Source: Aliarcobacter vitoriensis
GTDB lineage: Bacteria; Campylobacterota; Campylobacteria; Campylobacterales; Arcobacteraceae
DNA: 64,000 nucleotides
Assembly (NCBI RefSeq): GCF_003316695.1
Contig: NZ_PDKB01000014.1
Span: forward strand, 17,289-81,288
Direction of reading: 5' to 3'
Below, piece after piece: positions 9,515-19,342 of the stretch. The first letter of the stretch is position 1. Every line of letters starts with the position of its first letter. Both the position numbers and the translations under genes were made by a program. The notes under the pieces were generated by a model that saw only the letters and a list, made by a program, of their open reading frames with translations, was not told the origin of the DNA and searched no databases.

Positions 9515-9515
9515 C

Positions 9516-10643
9516 TTATACTCCCATTTGAGTGAATATTACAGAGAAAACTGCATCTAGTAAAATAACCACAAATATTGCATTTACAACACTAATCGTT
9601 GTATATTTTCCTATACTTGTAGTATTATTTTCTACCTGAAAACCTCTAAAACAACCAATAATTGCGATAAAAAATCCAAAAAACAAAGCTTTAAATACTC
9701 CTAGCAATAGATGTTTTACTGGAACTTCATTGTGAAGTCTATTTACAAACTCTACAAATGTAACATCTAAACTTGTATATGCTATCACCATTCCACCCAT
9801 TACACCAATAATATCTGCAAAAAAAACCAATAAAGGCAAAGAAATACTCAAAGCAAAAATTCTAGGAAGTGTTAGAAAAAGTATTGGATCAAAGTTCATA
9901 GTTCGCATAGCATCTATCTCTTCTGTTATCTTCATAGCTCCTATTTCTGCGGTATAAGAACTCGCACTTCTTCCAGCAATGACAATAGCAGTAACAAGTG
10001 GAGCTATTTCTCTAAACATAGTTATACTTATCATCTCAACAACAAATATATTTGCTCCAAATTTTTCAAGTTGAACTGCACCTTGATAAGCAATAACAAC
10101 TCCAACTAAAAAAGAAGTAACTGCTACTATCAAAAGTGCATTTACTGCTGAAGTTTCTATATATTTTAGTGTAGCTTGAAATCTGATTTTTTTGGGATTT
10201 AAAAGTGAGTATATGAAAAAATAGAAAACTTCACCAACAAAATTTATAAATAATTTTGTTGAACTATATATTTCATAAGTTTTTTTACCAACACTTTCAA
10301 AAAATTGGTTTATTTTTCTTTTGCCTTTAAAAGCTTCGTCTTGATAATGTTTTTTATAAAATTCATAAGAGTTTTTGTATTTATCAAGATTTACTAAAGT
10401 GATATTTTCTTCTTTAAAATGTTTTAAAAATGATAATAAATAGATGATAGCAAGGCTATCTAACTCTTTTAAGTTTTGAAAATCTATCGTTAATTTTCTA
10501 ATTTTTGAAATATTTAACTCTTTTATTTTCTCTATGATAAAAGGGATGGTTTGTTTATCCCATATATCGAATAATATAAGTTTATAGTTATTTTCTACTA
10601 CTTCTAAAGCAAAATACTTAAAATTTTTCATATCTTCTTTCAT
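9516..10643 (-). CDS. Mla-type ABC permease with N-terminal STAS-like domain
   Basis: 375 residues from the ATG at 10643; an ATG at 10631 is equally possible since neither has a good ribosome site. Residues 1-100 resemble a STAS domain (KLTIDFQNLKELDSLAIIYLLSFL), which in E. coli is a separate protein, MlaB. From about 130 the MlaE/YrbE permease follows, with five or six helices and the conserved GAMKITEEIDAMRTM coupling motif and the AFFFGFFIAIIGCFRG-like end. This STAS-permease fusion is the normal form in Campylobacterota. It is the first gene of the four-gene lipid transporter operon. Confidence 0.93.
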   Translation of the reverse strand: MKEDMKNFKYFALEVVENNYKLILFDIWDKQTIPFIIEKIKELNISKIRKLTIDFQNLKELDSLAIIYLLSFLKHFKEENITLVNLDKYKNSYEFYKKHYQDEAFKGKRKINQFFESVGKKTYEIYSSTKLFINFVGEVFYFFIYSLLNPKKIRFQATLKYIETSAVNALLIVAVTSFLVGVVIAYQGAVQLEKFGANIFVVEMISITMFREIAPLVTAIVIAGRSASSYTAEIGAMKITEEIDAMRTMNFDPILFLTLPRIFALSISLPLLVFFADIIGVMGGMVIAYTSLDVTFVEFVNRLHNEVPVKHLLLGVFKALFFGFFIAIIGCFRGFQVENNTTSIGKYTTISVVNAIFVVILLDAVFSVIFTQMGV

Positions 10644-10690
10644 CAAAAATAAAATGCTTTATAGTATCTAATTTTTGTAAAAATAATCTT

Positions 10691-10724
10691 TTTTAAAAAA
10701 AGATAGAAATTAACCTATCTTTTT
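10691..10724 (-). terminator. Terminator of the marR-SDR operon
   Basis: On the minus strand AAAAGATAG pairs with CTATCTTTT around an 8-base loop and is followed by more T. The SDR stop codon lies at the stem base. Confidence 0.7.
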
Positions 10725-11436
10725 ATGCTTGTACAGAATTTGCAAACTCTTTTTCTAGTTCTTTTTGATTAGTTTTTAGCATTGAATATATATTTTGTGA
10801 AAAATCATCTGGAAAAATCTCAAAAGTTTTATTTTGTAAACCTTCAAAACTTTTTTCTACAATTTGTATAGGAGAAGCTTTAGGCATTTGTAAATTTTTT
10901 GCCATATTTGTATCAATTGGACCAGGAAAAACTTCATATACTTCTATTTGTTTATTTTGTAATTCTGCACGAAAAGCTTGCATTATAGAATGTAAAGCAC
11001 TTTTTGAAGCACAATATAAAGCCATTGTAGGAAGATTTATAAAAGCAAGAATTGAATTTATAGTGATAATTGCCCCATCTTGTTTGATTTTTGAACTTAA
11101 AGTTTTTGTAACATTTAAAGTTCCAAAAGTATTTACTTCAAAATCATTTGAAATCTCTCCAAAAATTCTTTTTTCACTATTAAAACCTGCATTATTTATT
11201 AAAATATCTATTGAATTTATTGTTTTAGCTACCTTATTAATATCTGATTGTTTTGTAATATCTAAAGTAAGTATTTTTACTTTTTCATTAGAACTATATA
11301 ATTTTTGTAAATTCTCTATATTTCTAGCACAACAATATATTTTTTTTACATTTTGTTCTAAACAATAGTTTATAAAAGTTTGTCCTAATCCACCATTTGC
11401 ACCAGTTATTAAAACTTCTTTATTTGTAAGATTCAT
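10723..11436 (-). CDS. Short-chain dehydrogenase/reductase
   Basis: 237 residues of the classical SDR fold. The cofactor motif is TGANGGLG (11-18), the structural motif NNAG (81-84), and the catalytic Ser128-Tyr141-Lys145 set lies in INSIL and YCASK. Arg38 after the second strand (CCARN) suggests NADP(H). The substrate is not evident. It overlaps the marR stop by four bases (ATGA), so it is translated from the same message as its likely regulator. Confidence 0.92.
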   Translation of the reverse strand: MNLTNKEVLITGANGGLGQTFINYCLEQNVKKIYCCARNIENLQKLYSSNEKVKILTLDITKQSDINKVAKTINSIDILINNAGFNSEKRIFGEISNDFEVNTFGTLNVTKTLSSKIKQDGAIITINSILAFINLPTMALYCASKSALHSIMQAFRAELQNKQIEVYEVFPGPIDTNMAKNLQMPKASPIQIVEKSFEGLQNKTFEIFPDDFSQNIYSMLKTNQKELEKEFANSVQA

Positions 11437-11870
11437 AAATTATCCTTTTGTAAATTTTTGTAAACTCTATCTAATAAGTTTATTAATTGATTTTTTTCAT
11501 CTTGTGAAAAGCCCTTTGTTAATTCATCATTAAAATCTGATGAACATAAAGTAATATCATCTACAATATCTATTGCTTTTTGTGTTGGATGAATATTGAT
11601 TATTCTCCTATCCAATTTATTTGATTCTCTTTGTAAAAAACCTTTTTTTTCTAATCTATCAATAGTTCTAGTTATATTTGCTTGGTCTTTATAAGTTGAA
11701 TCAGAAATCTCTTTTTGTGTTAAGCCTTTTGTTTCTACTGTTCTAAAAATAATTGACCATTGCTCAGGTGTAATATCAAATTCCTTTATTTTTTGAGCAA
11801 ATAGTGTCTTTGACATTAATGCTGTTTTATTTAAAATAAATCCTAGTGATAAATTCATATCAAATTTCAT
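11433..11870 (-). CDS. MarR-family transcriptional regulator
   Basis: 145 residues. The winged helix spans about 30-100 (EFDITPEQWSIIFRTVE, GLTQKEISDSTYKDQANITRTIDRLEKKGFLQRE), with the wing DKLDRR-like segment RESNKLDRRIINIHPT. It should repress its own operon with the SDR gene; a dyad overlaps its -35 element. The ribosome site is AAGGAG. The inducer is unknown. Confidence 0.93.
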   Translation of the reverse strand: MKFDMNLSLGFILNKTALMSKTLFAQKIKEFDITPEQWSIIFRTVETKGLTQKEISDSTYKDQANITRTIDRLEKKGFLQRESNKLDRRIINIHPTQKAIDIVDDITLCSSDFNDELTKGFSQDEKNQLINLLDRVYKNLQKDNL

Positions 11871-11895
11871 AATAACTCCTTATTAGATAGTGCAA

Positions 11896-11929
11896 AGTAT
11901 ATTACAAAATAAAATACTTGTCAAGACAA
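11896..11929 (-). promoter_or_regulatory. Promoter and candidate MarR operator of marR-SDR
   Basis: Minus-strand TTGACA (11924-11919) and TATACT (11901-11896) are 17 bases apart, nearly sigma-70 consensus. The dyad TTGTCAAGACAA (11918-11929) covers the -35 box, which fits autorepression. The operator assignment is inference. Confidence 0.7.
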
Positions 11930-12013
11930 TTATTGTTTTATCAATTATATTAATAAAAGCCTAAAATAAAAACTCTTTAGTTATAATTTGTATATTTTAA
12001 AAAAGGATTTTTT

Positions 12014-12529
12014 ATGCCATTATTAGATAGTTTTAGAGTTGATCATACTATTATGCCAGCACCTGCAGTTAGAGTTGCAAAAGTTATGCAAACTCCAAAG
12101 GGTGACAATATAACAGTTTTTGATTTAAGATTTTGTGTACCAAATGAAAAAATGATGAGTGAAAAAGGGATTCATACTTTAGAGCATCTTTTTGCTGGAT
12201 TTATAAGAAACCACTTAAATTCACCAACAGTTGAAATCATAGATGTTTCTCCTATGGGTTGTAGAACTGGATTTTATATGAGTTTGATTGGAACTCCGAG
12301 TGAAAAAGAGGTGGCAAGTGCTTGGAAAAAAGCTATGGAAGATGTTTTAAAAGTAGAAAAACAAAGCGATATTCCAGAACTAAATATTTTTCAGTGTGGA
12401 ACATGTGCTATGCACTCACTTGATGAAGCAAAAGATATAGCTCGTGATATTTTATCTTCACAAATTGGTGTGATGTCAAATGAAAAACTATTTTTAAGTG
12501 AAGACAAACTTTCAAGTTTAGGAAACTAA
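12014..12529 (+). CDS. luxS: S-ribosylhomocysteine lyase (AI-2 synthase)
   Basis: 171 residues. The metal ligands are His54 and His58 in HTLEH (catalytic Glu57) and Cys128 in FQCGTC, matching the pattern of characterised LuxS proteins. GCRTGFYMS contains the conserved catalytic cysteine (Cys83). It splits S-ribosylhomocysteine to homocysteine and the autoinducer-2 precursor in the activated methyl cycle. metH, which uses homocysteine, lies 2.6 kb downstream on the other strand. A TATAAT at 11982 and AAAGGA at about 12002 fit its own promoter and ribosome site. Confidence 0.98.
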   Translation: MPLLDSFRVDHTIMPAPAVRVAKVMQTPKGDNITVFDLRFCVPNEKMMSEKGIHTLEHLFAGFIRNHLNSPTVEIIDVSPMGCRTGFYMSLIGTPSEKEVASAWKKAMEDVLKVEKQSDIPELNIFQCGTCAMHSLDEAKDIARDILSSQIGVMSNEKLFLSEDKLSSLGN

Positions 12530-12531
12530 AC

Positions 12532-12972
12532 TTGGAGAAAAAACTAGAACTTTTCAAAGGTTTATTTAGTAACTATATAAATATCTCTATTTTGCATATT
12601 GACAATAATCTTGACTTAGTAAATAGCACTTTAGAAGAAATAAAAAACAAAAATCAAGGAAAAATAAAATATATATCTTTTATTGATGAAAATAGTGCAA
12701 AACTATCTAGTGCAAGAGTTTTTGAATATATAGTTTTGAGTAATATTTTATCTTATTGCACAAATAAAGAAGAGATTTTAAAATCTCACTACAAAGCCTT
12801 AGAAAACTCTGGAAATATCATCATCCTAGAAAAAACATCAAATGACAATAGATATGAGATTTTAGATATGTTAGAAAATCTTGGATTTCAAGCTCCAAAT
12901 ACAATAGAGCTTTTTGATGATGTTTTGATTTTTACTGCAAAGAAGATGCACCATTGGGGATATGGTTTATAG
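12532..12972 (+). CDS. Methyltransferase-fold-like protein without SAM motif, unknown function
   Basis: 146 residues from a TTG two bases after luxS. The order of elements, YIVLSNILSYCTNKEEILKSHYKALENSGNIIILEK followed by ILDMLENLGFQAPNTIELFDDVLIFTAKKM (about residues 60-135), resembles the second half of a class I SAM-dependent methyltransferase, but no glycine-rich motif I is present. It sits directly between luxS and the MnmC-like gene with no gaps, so it is co-transcribed. It may be a degenerate methyltransferase or an accessory subunit. I do not recognise a specific name. Confidence 0.7.
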   Translation: MEKKLELFKGLFSNYINISILHIDNNLDLVNSTLEEIKNKNQGKIKYISFIDENSAKLSSARVFEYIVLSNILSYCTNKEEILKSHYKALENSGNIIILEKTSNDNRYEILDMLENLGFQAPNTIELFDDVLIFTAKKMHHWGYGL

Positions 12973-13713
12973 ATGAAAGAAGATATTTTAGTAACCACAG
13001 ATGATGGTTCAAATACACTTTTTTCTTTAAAATACAATCAACACTTTCACAATACTCAAGATGGTGCTATAAATGAAGCACTAAACAAACATATAATTCC
13101 AGCTTTTACATATCATAAAGACAAAAAAGAACTAAATATTTTAGATATTTGCTATGGTATTGGTTACAATACACTGGTTACTATTTACTATGTTTATAAA
13201 AATAATTTAGATATAAAACTCAATATTTATTCTGTTGAATTGGATTTTGATTTGATAAAATCTTTAAAAAATTTTACTTATCCAAAAGAGTTTGAAAAAT
13301 TAAAAAATATAATCAATGAAATATCTACAAATCAAAAATATGAAGATGAAAATATCAAAATAGAAGTTGCTATTTTAGATGCAAGAAAATATATACAAAA
13401 ATTACCAAAAGATTTTTTTGACATAGTTTATCAAGATGCTTTTTCAAGTGATGTAAATAAAGAACTTTGGACAAAAGAGTATTTTGATGATATTTATAAA
13501 ATATGTAAAAAAAGTGCCATTTTAACAAGCTATGCAATAGCAACTCCTATAAGATTATCTATGTATGAAGCTGGGTTCTTTATATATGAAGCAAAACCAA
13601 AACTAAAAATAACATTAGCACTAAAAACAAAACAAAATATATCTGCAAAATATATTGATATGGAATTAAAAAAAATTCGCAATCCAAATGCAAAATCTTT
13701 ATATGATATTTAA
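12973..13713 (+). CDS. MnmC/MnmD-like tRNA wobble uridine methyltransferase
   Basis: 246 residues matching the methyltransferase half of MnmC (DUF752). The N-terminus has TTDDGSNTLFSLKYNQHFHN, SAM motif I is LDICYGIGYNTL (56-67), and the catalytic loop is YQDAFSSDVNKELWTKEY. It should methylate the 5-aminomethyl group of 2-thiouridine at tRNA position 34. There is no FAD oxidase domain, so it is the stand-alone MnmD form. The ATG directly follows the previous stop codon. Confidence 0.87.
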   Translation: MKEDILVTTDDGSNTLFSLKYNQHFHNTQDGAINEALNKHIIPAFTYHKDKKELNILDICYGIGYNTLVTIYYVYKNNLDIKLNIYSVELDFDLIKSLKNFTYPKEFEKLKNIINEISTNQKYEDENIKIEVAILDARKYIQKLPKDFFDIVYQDAFSSDVNKELWTKEYFDDIYKICKKSAILTSYAIATPIRLSMYEAGFFIYEAKPKLKITLALKTKQNISAKYIDMELKKIRNPNAKSLYDI

Positions 13714-13758
13714 TATGTTTTGATTATAATTTTACAAATTTTTCGCACAAGGAACACA

Positions 13759-14571
13759 ATGCGACTATCAAAACTAGTTCTTATCTTACTTTTTGCTCCT
13801 ATTTTAGCTTTTTCTTATAGTGATAAACAAGTTTTTCAACAAATCCAAAAAGATTTAGATTCAATAATTGTAAAAGATTTAAATAAAAAACAGCTAATTT
13901 TTCAAAAAGATGCAAATCAAAAGTTAAGCCCTGCAAGTCTTACAAAAATTATGACTTCTATTATTGCAATAGAAAGTGGAAAGATGGATAAAGTTGTAAC
14001 TATTACAAAAGAGATGAAAAATGTTGAACCAACTATTATGAATTTTAAAGTTGGAGAAAAATTTTATTTAAGAGATTTAGTAAATGCAGCTATGATAAAA
14101 TCAGCAAATGATGCAGCAAATGCAATAGCCATATATTTAGGAAATGGAAATAAACAAAAATTTGTAAATATGATGAATGCCAAAGCAAAAAAATTAGGAA
14201 TGCTTAACACAAACTTCCAAAACCCTTGTGGATTCGATGCTCCAACACATAAAAGTACTGCTAGTGATTTATTAAAACTTACAGAATATGCAATAAAGAA
14301 TAAAACTTTCAATACTATTGTAAAAAAAGAGAATTACACTTTTCAAGCTATAAACACAAAACGAACTTACAAAATGCACACTAGCAATAAACTTCTTCCA
14401 AAAGAAAAATATATGGTTGGTGTAAAAACTGGATATACAAGTAAGGCTGGACCTTGTTTAATAGCTCGTGCAAAAGATGGTAAAAAAGATATTTTATTGG
14501 TTATGTTAAATTCTCAAAATAGATGGGAAAATACAAAATTAGCTTTAGATACAGTTTTAAAAAATAGATAA
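13759..14571 (+). CDS. D-alanyl-D-alanine carboxypeptidase (PBP5/6 family)
   Basis: 270 residues from the ATG at 13759 (AAGGA five bases upstream); an ATG at 13720 would add 13 residues in front of the signal peptide. The signal sequence ends near residue 20. Penicillin-binding motifs are SxxK Ser60-Leu-Thr-Lys63, SAN (115-117) and KTG (223-225). It lacks the beta-rich C-terminal domain and membrane anchor helix of E. coli DacA, so it is a one-domain periplasmic enzyme. It trims the terminal D-Ala of peptidoglycan stems. It converges on a small membrane protein gene. Confidence 0.92.
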   Translation: MRLSKLVLILLFAPILAFSYSDKQVFQQIQKDLDSIIVKDLNKKQLIFQKDANQKLSPASLTKIMTSIIAIESGKMDKVVTITKEMKNVEPTIMNFKVGEKFYLRDLVNAAMIKSANDAANAIAIYLGNGNKQKFVNMMNAKAKKLGMLNTNFQNPCGFDAPTHKSTASDLLKLTEYAIKNKTFNTIVKKENYTFQAINTKRTYKMHTSNKLLPKEKYMVGVKTGYTSKAGPCLIARAKDGKKDILLVMLNSQNRWENTKLALDTVLKNR

Positions 14572-14573
14572 AC

Positions 14574-14591
14574 TTCTACTATAAAGTAGAA
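14574..14591. terminator. Hairpin between convergent genes
   Basis: TTCTACT and AGTAGAA form a 7-bp stem with loop ATAA between two convergent stop codons. It lacks a strong T tract and is only a possible terminator. Confidence 0.4.
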
Positions 14592-15076
14592 ACTTTATCT
14601 AAAATATATTTTTGTAAATCCCTTTTTGGAATCTCTTCTCTCATAGCTTCTTCAAAAATCTGATTTACTTTTTTACTATATTCTTCATAAGCAAAAAATG
14701 GGAAATGAACTCTCCAAGCCTTTTTTATAACCTCTTGTGTCATCATCTCTTTTATCTTATCTCTAAAGAAGTTAAATCCTATAAAAATCAATGCTGTTAC
14801 TACCATTCCACCAACTATTGAAATATGTGGATCAATAATTGCTAAAGTTTTATGTGTCAATAAAGATATTGGTATAAGTATTGCTAAAATTAAAACTATA
14901 TATACAAAATATGCTCTTGCTAATTTCAATCTAAAGCCCAATCTTCCAGCATCAACTTCCATTCCATTGTTAAACTGTCTCGAAGCAACTAATAAATCTT
15001 TTAAAAGTATTGGTTGCTTTGAAGTGTTATAAACAAAATTTAATACTTTGCTTATCATATTTTTTTCTTGTAACAT
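14579..15076 (-). CDS. Inner-membrane protein of unknown function
   Basis: 165 residues from the ATG at 15076, chosen because GGGGAG lies 5-6 bases upstream; an upstream TTG overlaps that site. Two membrane helices are clear (about 55-78 and 85-103), flanked by charged cytoplasmic ends: residues 1-50 and a helical C-terminus rich in Lys and Glu. I do not recognise the family. It is close to metH (34 bases downstream of its stop) but has its own ribosome site. Confidence 0.7.
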   Translation of the reverse strand: MLQEKNMISKVLNFVYNTSKQPILLKDLLVASRQFNNGMEVDAGRLGFRLKLARAYFVYIVLILAILIPISLLTHKTLAIIDPHISIVGGMVVTALIFIGFNFFRDKIKEMMTQEVIKKAWRVHFPFFAYEEYSKKVNQIFEEAMREEIPKRDLQKYILDKVSTL

Positions 15077-15109
15077 TTTTCTCCCCAATTTTTTGATAAT
15101 AATTCTATC

Positions 15110-18100
15110 TTAAACATTATAATAATTTGCTTCTTTATTATGTACAACAATAGCACAAGTTGTTTGTTCAGGATGCATTTGGAAAGTTTCACTAAGTTCT
15201 ATACCATATTGTTCTGGATTTATCAAATCAAAAATATCTCTATTTTGACTTAATTCTGGACAAGCAGCATAACCTGGAGAATATCTACAACCAACATATT
15301 GTTTCATCTGAACATCACTTAATTTGTGTCCTTCATTTGGCACAATATTCCAATCAAGTCTTATTTGTTTATGTAAAACCTCAGCTAAAGCTTCTGCAAG
15401 TTCAACACCAAGTCCGTGAACTTGATAATATTTTGTAAATTCACCTTTGTCGTAAAACTCTCTTTCATAATCACTTATTTTCAACCCAGCACTTGCAAGT
15501 GTAAATCCTACAACATCCAATCTATCATTTGCAAAAAAATCAGCTATACATCTAAATGGTTTTCTTCTTTGTCTTGGAAACTCTAAAACTTTTATAGCTT
15601 CACTCAAAGCTGGTACTTTTTTTGCTTCTTCAAGATTATTAAAAATATATTTTTTATCAAAAATATAAAGTTTATTATCATGAGATATACAAGGAAAATA
15701 CTCTATAATCGAAATTGGGTCAAAAATATTTTTAGCTATCAATTCAGCTTTTAAATCTTCATATAAAGGTTCAACTACATCTTTTTCATACTTTTGAAAA
15801 GCTTCGGGAGTTTGTTTTCCTCTTTTATATCCCCATCTTTGTCTAAATAAAACTCTATGATTTATCCATTTGAAAATCAAATCTTTATCCAATTCATCAC
15901 CAGTTTTTGCAACTCTTTCCCAATATGGTGGACAAATAAACTCTCTTTTTGGCATAGAAATCTCTTCATAAGGTGGTATTTCAACGACCTCTTTTTCAAC
16001 TCTATCACTTGTATCAATTCTTTCAATTAAATCAGCTGCAAGTGCAGTGTTATTTATATCTCCTTTTTCAATTCTTTGCATAGAAACAACTCCATCAAAA
16101 GCATCTCTACAATAAAAAATTGGTCCATCATAAAATGGGCGACAATAATCATCAACAAAGTTTTTTGTTAAAGCTGCCCCACCTAAAAGAATAGGGATTT
16201 TTATACCCATTTTTTGTAATTCTTCAAGATTTTCTTTCATAACAGCTGTACTTTTTACAAGCAATCCACTCATTCCAAGTGCATGAGCATTGTGTTCTTT
16301 TAATTTTTCAACAAATTGTGATAAATCAGCTTTTATTCCTATATTTACAACTTTAAAACCATTATTACTTAATATAATATCAACTAGATTTTTACCAACA
16401 TCGTGAACATCACCTTTTACTGTTCCAATAATAAGTGTAGTTTCACTAGCTTTTTCTTGTTTTGGTAAATATGGATTTAGTGTATCAACAGTTGCTTTCA
16501 TAGTTTCAGCACTTTGAAGTACAAACGGAAGTTGCATTTGACCACTTCCAAAAAGTTCTCCTATGATTTTCATACCATCAATTAACCACTCATTTACAAT
16601 AAGTTCTGGAGCAACTGTATCTTTTAACTCCATCACAAGTGGTAGCATTCGTTCTTTATCACCATCAAGTAAAAGTTTTTGAACTTTTTGTATTGGTTCA
16701 AGCTTTTGATACTCTTCATCACTTTGTTCTTCTTGTCCAACTGCATTTGAAAAATGTTCAATAAATTTAAATAGTGGGTCACCATTTTCTTGATTATTAA
16801 AAATCAAATCATCACAAGCTTTTTTGTCTTCTTGGCTTATTTTATTTAATGGAATTATATGCTTCACATTTACAATAGCACTAGTAAGCCCTGCTTTTAC
16901 ACAATGATCAAGATATATAGAGTTTAAATAAACTCTTGCATTTGCACTAAGCCCAAAAGAAATATTTGATAAACCTAAAGTTGTCCCAACTTCTGGATGA
17001 CGAATTTGAAACTCGCGAATTGCTTCCATAGTTTCAATTCCAGCTGTTCTATACTCATCATCACCACTTCCAATAGTAAATGTAAGCATATCAAATACCA
17101 AATCACTTCCATCAAATCCATGTCTATTTACACATAAATCATAAATTCGCTCTGCAACTTCAAGTTTTCGTTTCTTATCTTTTGCCATTCCAACTTCATC
17201 AATAACCAAACAAACAAGAGCTGCACCAAATTTTTTAGCCAAGCTACAAACTGCATCAAACTTCTCTTCACCATCTTCTAAATTTACAGAATTTATGATA
17301 CATCTTCCACCAATTTGTTTTAAAGCAACTTCTAAAGCTTTTATCTGAGTAGAATCTGGCATAAGAGGAAGTGATATTTTTTGAGAATATAAAGCTACAA
17401 CTTTATCCATATCATGTGTTTCATCTCGCCCTGCAAATCCTACACTTACATCTATTACATGAGCCCCTGCACGAACTTGCTGTTGCCCTACACTCAAAGT
17501 TCCTTCATAATCATTGGCTTTTAAAAGTTCTCTAAAAGCTTTACTACCAGTTGCATTGCTTCGTTCACCTATTAAAAGTGGAGCTGGTTCTTGTTTTAAT
17601 GGAACTACATTAAATAGTGATGCCAAAGAAGCCTTTAAAAATCCACAAGGTTTTAATGGAACAATATCTTTTACTGCATTTGCTAAAGCTTCAATATGTT
17701 GTGGTGTTGTTCCACAACAACCACCTAAAAATGAAACTCCATTTATGTTCAAGAACTCCTTTTGAAGTTCAGTAAATTCAGCTGGTTGCATAGGATAATA
17801 AGTTTTCCCACCTCTATTTTGAGGTAAACCTGCATTTGCATGAACTGAAATTGGAAATTTACAAACTTCACTTAGAGTTTTTACATGTTTTTGCACTTGT
17901 ACTGGTCCTGTTCCACAGTTAAATCCAAGTGATAAAATATTAAATGGTGATAAGATAGCTGCTATTGTCATAGCATCTGTTCCTATTAGCATTGTTCCAC
18001 TTAATTCAATTGTTACTGATACCATAATTGGAATATTAGGAGCTACATCATTTAGTGCATGAAGTGCAGCTTTTATTTGAAGAGGGTCTTGGCAAGTTTC

Positions 18101-18583
18101 AAGTAAAAATATATCTGTTCCACCATCAGCCAAACCTTGTGCCATAATTTTATAGCCTTCATACATATCATCATATTTTATATGCCCTAAACTTGGCAAT
18201 TTTGTACCAGGTCCAATAGATGCTAAAACAAATTTTGGTTTATCTTTTGTAGTATATTTATCACAAGATTTTTTTACAAGTTGAGCACCTAATTTTGATA
18301 ACTCATAACTTAAATGCCCTATTCCATACTCATCCAAAACCCAAGGCATAGAACCAAAAGTATTTGTACTTATCAAATCTGCACCAGCTTGTGCATACTC
18401 ATCATGTATTTTTTCGAGTATATGGGGAGCAGTTAAATTTAGAAGTTCATTACAACCTTCTAAGTTTTCATTTTCAAAAATCCACTCTTGATCTTTTATA
18501 TCTGCTAATTGAAGCTGTGTTCCCATAGCCCCATCTATAATTAAAACTCTTTGTTTTATCAAATTTTCTATTATTTGTTTCAT
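15110..18583 (-). CDS. metH: Cobalamin-dependent methionine synthase
   Basis: 1157 residues (E. coli 1227) with all four modules. The homocysteine/zinc domain (1-310) has Cys ligands in FNCGTG and GGCCGT. A pterin-binding methyltetrahydrofolate domain (about 330-590) carries ERSNATGSKAFRELL. The cobalamin domain has GDVHDVGKN, the cobalt-ligating His being at about 727. The C-terminal activation domain ends in GCRYSPGYAACPE, the SAM-binding reactivation region. It makes methionine from homocysteine. It is monocistronic, and no B12 riboswitch is apparent in the short upstream gap. Confidence 0.98.
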   Translation of the reverse strand: MKQIIENLIKQRVLIIDGAMGTQLQLADIKDQEWIFENENLEGCNELLNLTAPHILEKIHDEYAQAGADLISTNTFGSMPWVLDEYGIGHLSYELSKLGAQLVKKSCDKYTTKDKPKFVLASIGPGTKLPSLGHIKYDDMYEGYKIMAQGLADGGTDIFLLETCQDPLQIKAALHALNDVAPNIPIMVSVTIELSGTMLIGTDAMTIAAILSPFNILSLGFNCGTGPVQVQKHVKTLSEVCKFPISVHANAGLPQNRGGKTYYPMQPAEFTELQKEFLNINGVSFLGGCCGTTPQHIEALANAVKDIVPLKPCGFLKASLASLFNVVPLKQEPAPLLIGERSNATGSKAFRELLKANDYEGTLSVGQQQVRAGAHVIDVSVGFAGRDETHDMDKVVALYSQKISLPLMPDSTQIKALEVALKQIGGRCIINSVNLEDGEEKFDAVCSLAKKFGAALVCLVIDEVGMAKDKKRKLEVAERIYDLCVNRHGFDGSDLVFDMLTFTIGSGDDEYRTAGIETMEAIREFQIRHPEVGTTLGLSNISFGLSANARVYLNSIYLDHCVKAGLTSAIVNVKHIIPLNKISQEDKKACDDLIFNNQENGDPLFKFIEHFSNAVGQEEQSDEEYQKLEPIQKVQKLLLDGDKERMLPLVMELKDTVAPELIVNEWLIDGMKIIGELFGSGQMQLPFVLQSAETMKATVDTLNPYLPKQEKASETTLIIGTVKGDVHDVGKNLVDIILSNNGFKVVNIGIKADLSQFVEKLKEHNAHALGMSGLLVKSTAVMKENLEELQKMGIKIPILLGGAALTKNFVDDYCRPFYDGPIFYCRDAFDGVVSMQRIEKGDINNTALAADLIERIDTSDRVEKEVVEIPPYEEISMPKREFICPPYWERVAKTGDELDKDLIFKWINHRVLFRQRWGYKRGKQTPEAFQKYEKDVVEPLYEDLKAELIAKNIFDPISIIEYFPCISHDNKLYIFDKKYIFNNLEEAKKVPALSEAIKVLEFPRQRRKPFRCIADFFANDRLDVVGFTLASAGLKISDYEREFYDKGEFTKYYQVHGLGVELAEALAEVLHKQIRLDWNIVPNEGHKLSDVQMKQYVGCRYSPGYAACPELSQNRDIFDLINPEQYGIELSETFQMHPEQTTCAIVVHNKEANYYNV

Positions 18584-18651
18584 CTTTTTTCTTCTATTAT
18601 CATATCTTTATTTTTAAATAAGTATATATTATATTTTAACTTTACTAAAAA

Positions 18652-19236
18652 CTATTCAAGTTCTAAATTAGAACAATCAGTTTTTACCCCATCAATCAAA
18701 GTAATATAATATTTATCATCAATTTTTGTCAAATAAAATATTGTGTTGTATGTAATAATAACCTCTATACTATTTTCTAAAACTTCTTTGATAAAATCTT
18801 TTCTTTGAATATTTTGTTCATTTAAATAATCTTCCAAATATTTTTCAGTATTTAAAGATATAAAAACTCCATCTTGATTCCAACCATATAAAGCATCATT
18901 ATATGGACTACAATAAAAATTTACATCTTCATTTTTTATTTCAAAAGAACCTACATAATTATCAATTTCTTCTAATTTTTGCTTATTTGTAATTAAAATT
19001 TTTCCATCTTCAATATTAACTTCATAAAATCCAAATTCACTATTTATATAACTCTTATTTAAGGTCTGTAAATCATTTTTTCCTATAAGATATAAAATAT
19101 ATTTTATATGACTTAAAAGATTTTCATTTATTTGTATCTTTTCTGGTTCTTTTAGATGTTTTTGGTTTAAAGAACATCCACTAAAAAGTGCAATCATTAA
19201 TATAATAAAGAGATTTTTAAACATATATTTATCCAT
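18652..19236 (-). CDS. Putative lipoprotein, unknown function
   Basis: 194 residues from the ATG at 19236, with AGAAG nine bases upstream; a longer reading to 19323 would overlap the ilvE promoter. The signal peptide NLFIILMIALFSGC has a clear lipobox. The mature part is acidic and has no motif I recognise; YVGSFEIKNEDVNFYCSPYN and YKTDCSNL-like cysteines may form a disulfide. It is monocistronic and divergent from ilvE. Confidence 0.75.
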   Translation of the reverse strand: MDKYMFKNLFIILMIALFSGCSLNQKHLKEPEKIQINENLLSHIKYILYLIGKNDLQTLNKSYINSEFGFYEVNIEDGKILITNKQKLEEIDNYVGSFEIKNEDVNFYCSPYNDALYGWNQDGVFISLNTEKYLEDYLNEQNIQRKDFIKEVLENSIEVIITYNTIFYLTKIDDKYYITLIDGVKTDCSNLELE

Positions 19237-19342
19237 TTTTTTAACTTCTTCTATATTACATTTTTTATTCTTAGAACTTATTTTAATTATCTTTTGGATA
19301 ATATTATTGATTAAAAAATTCAATTTTAGGATACTAAATACA

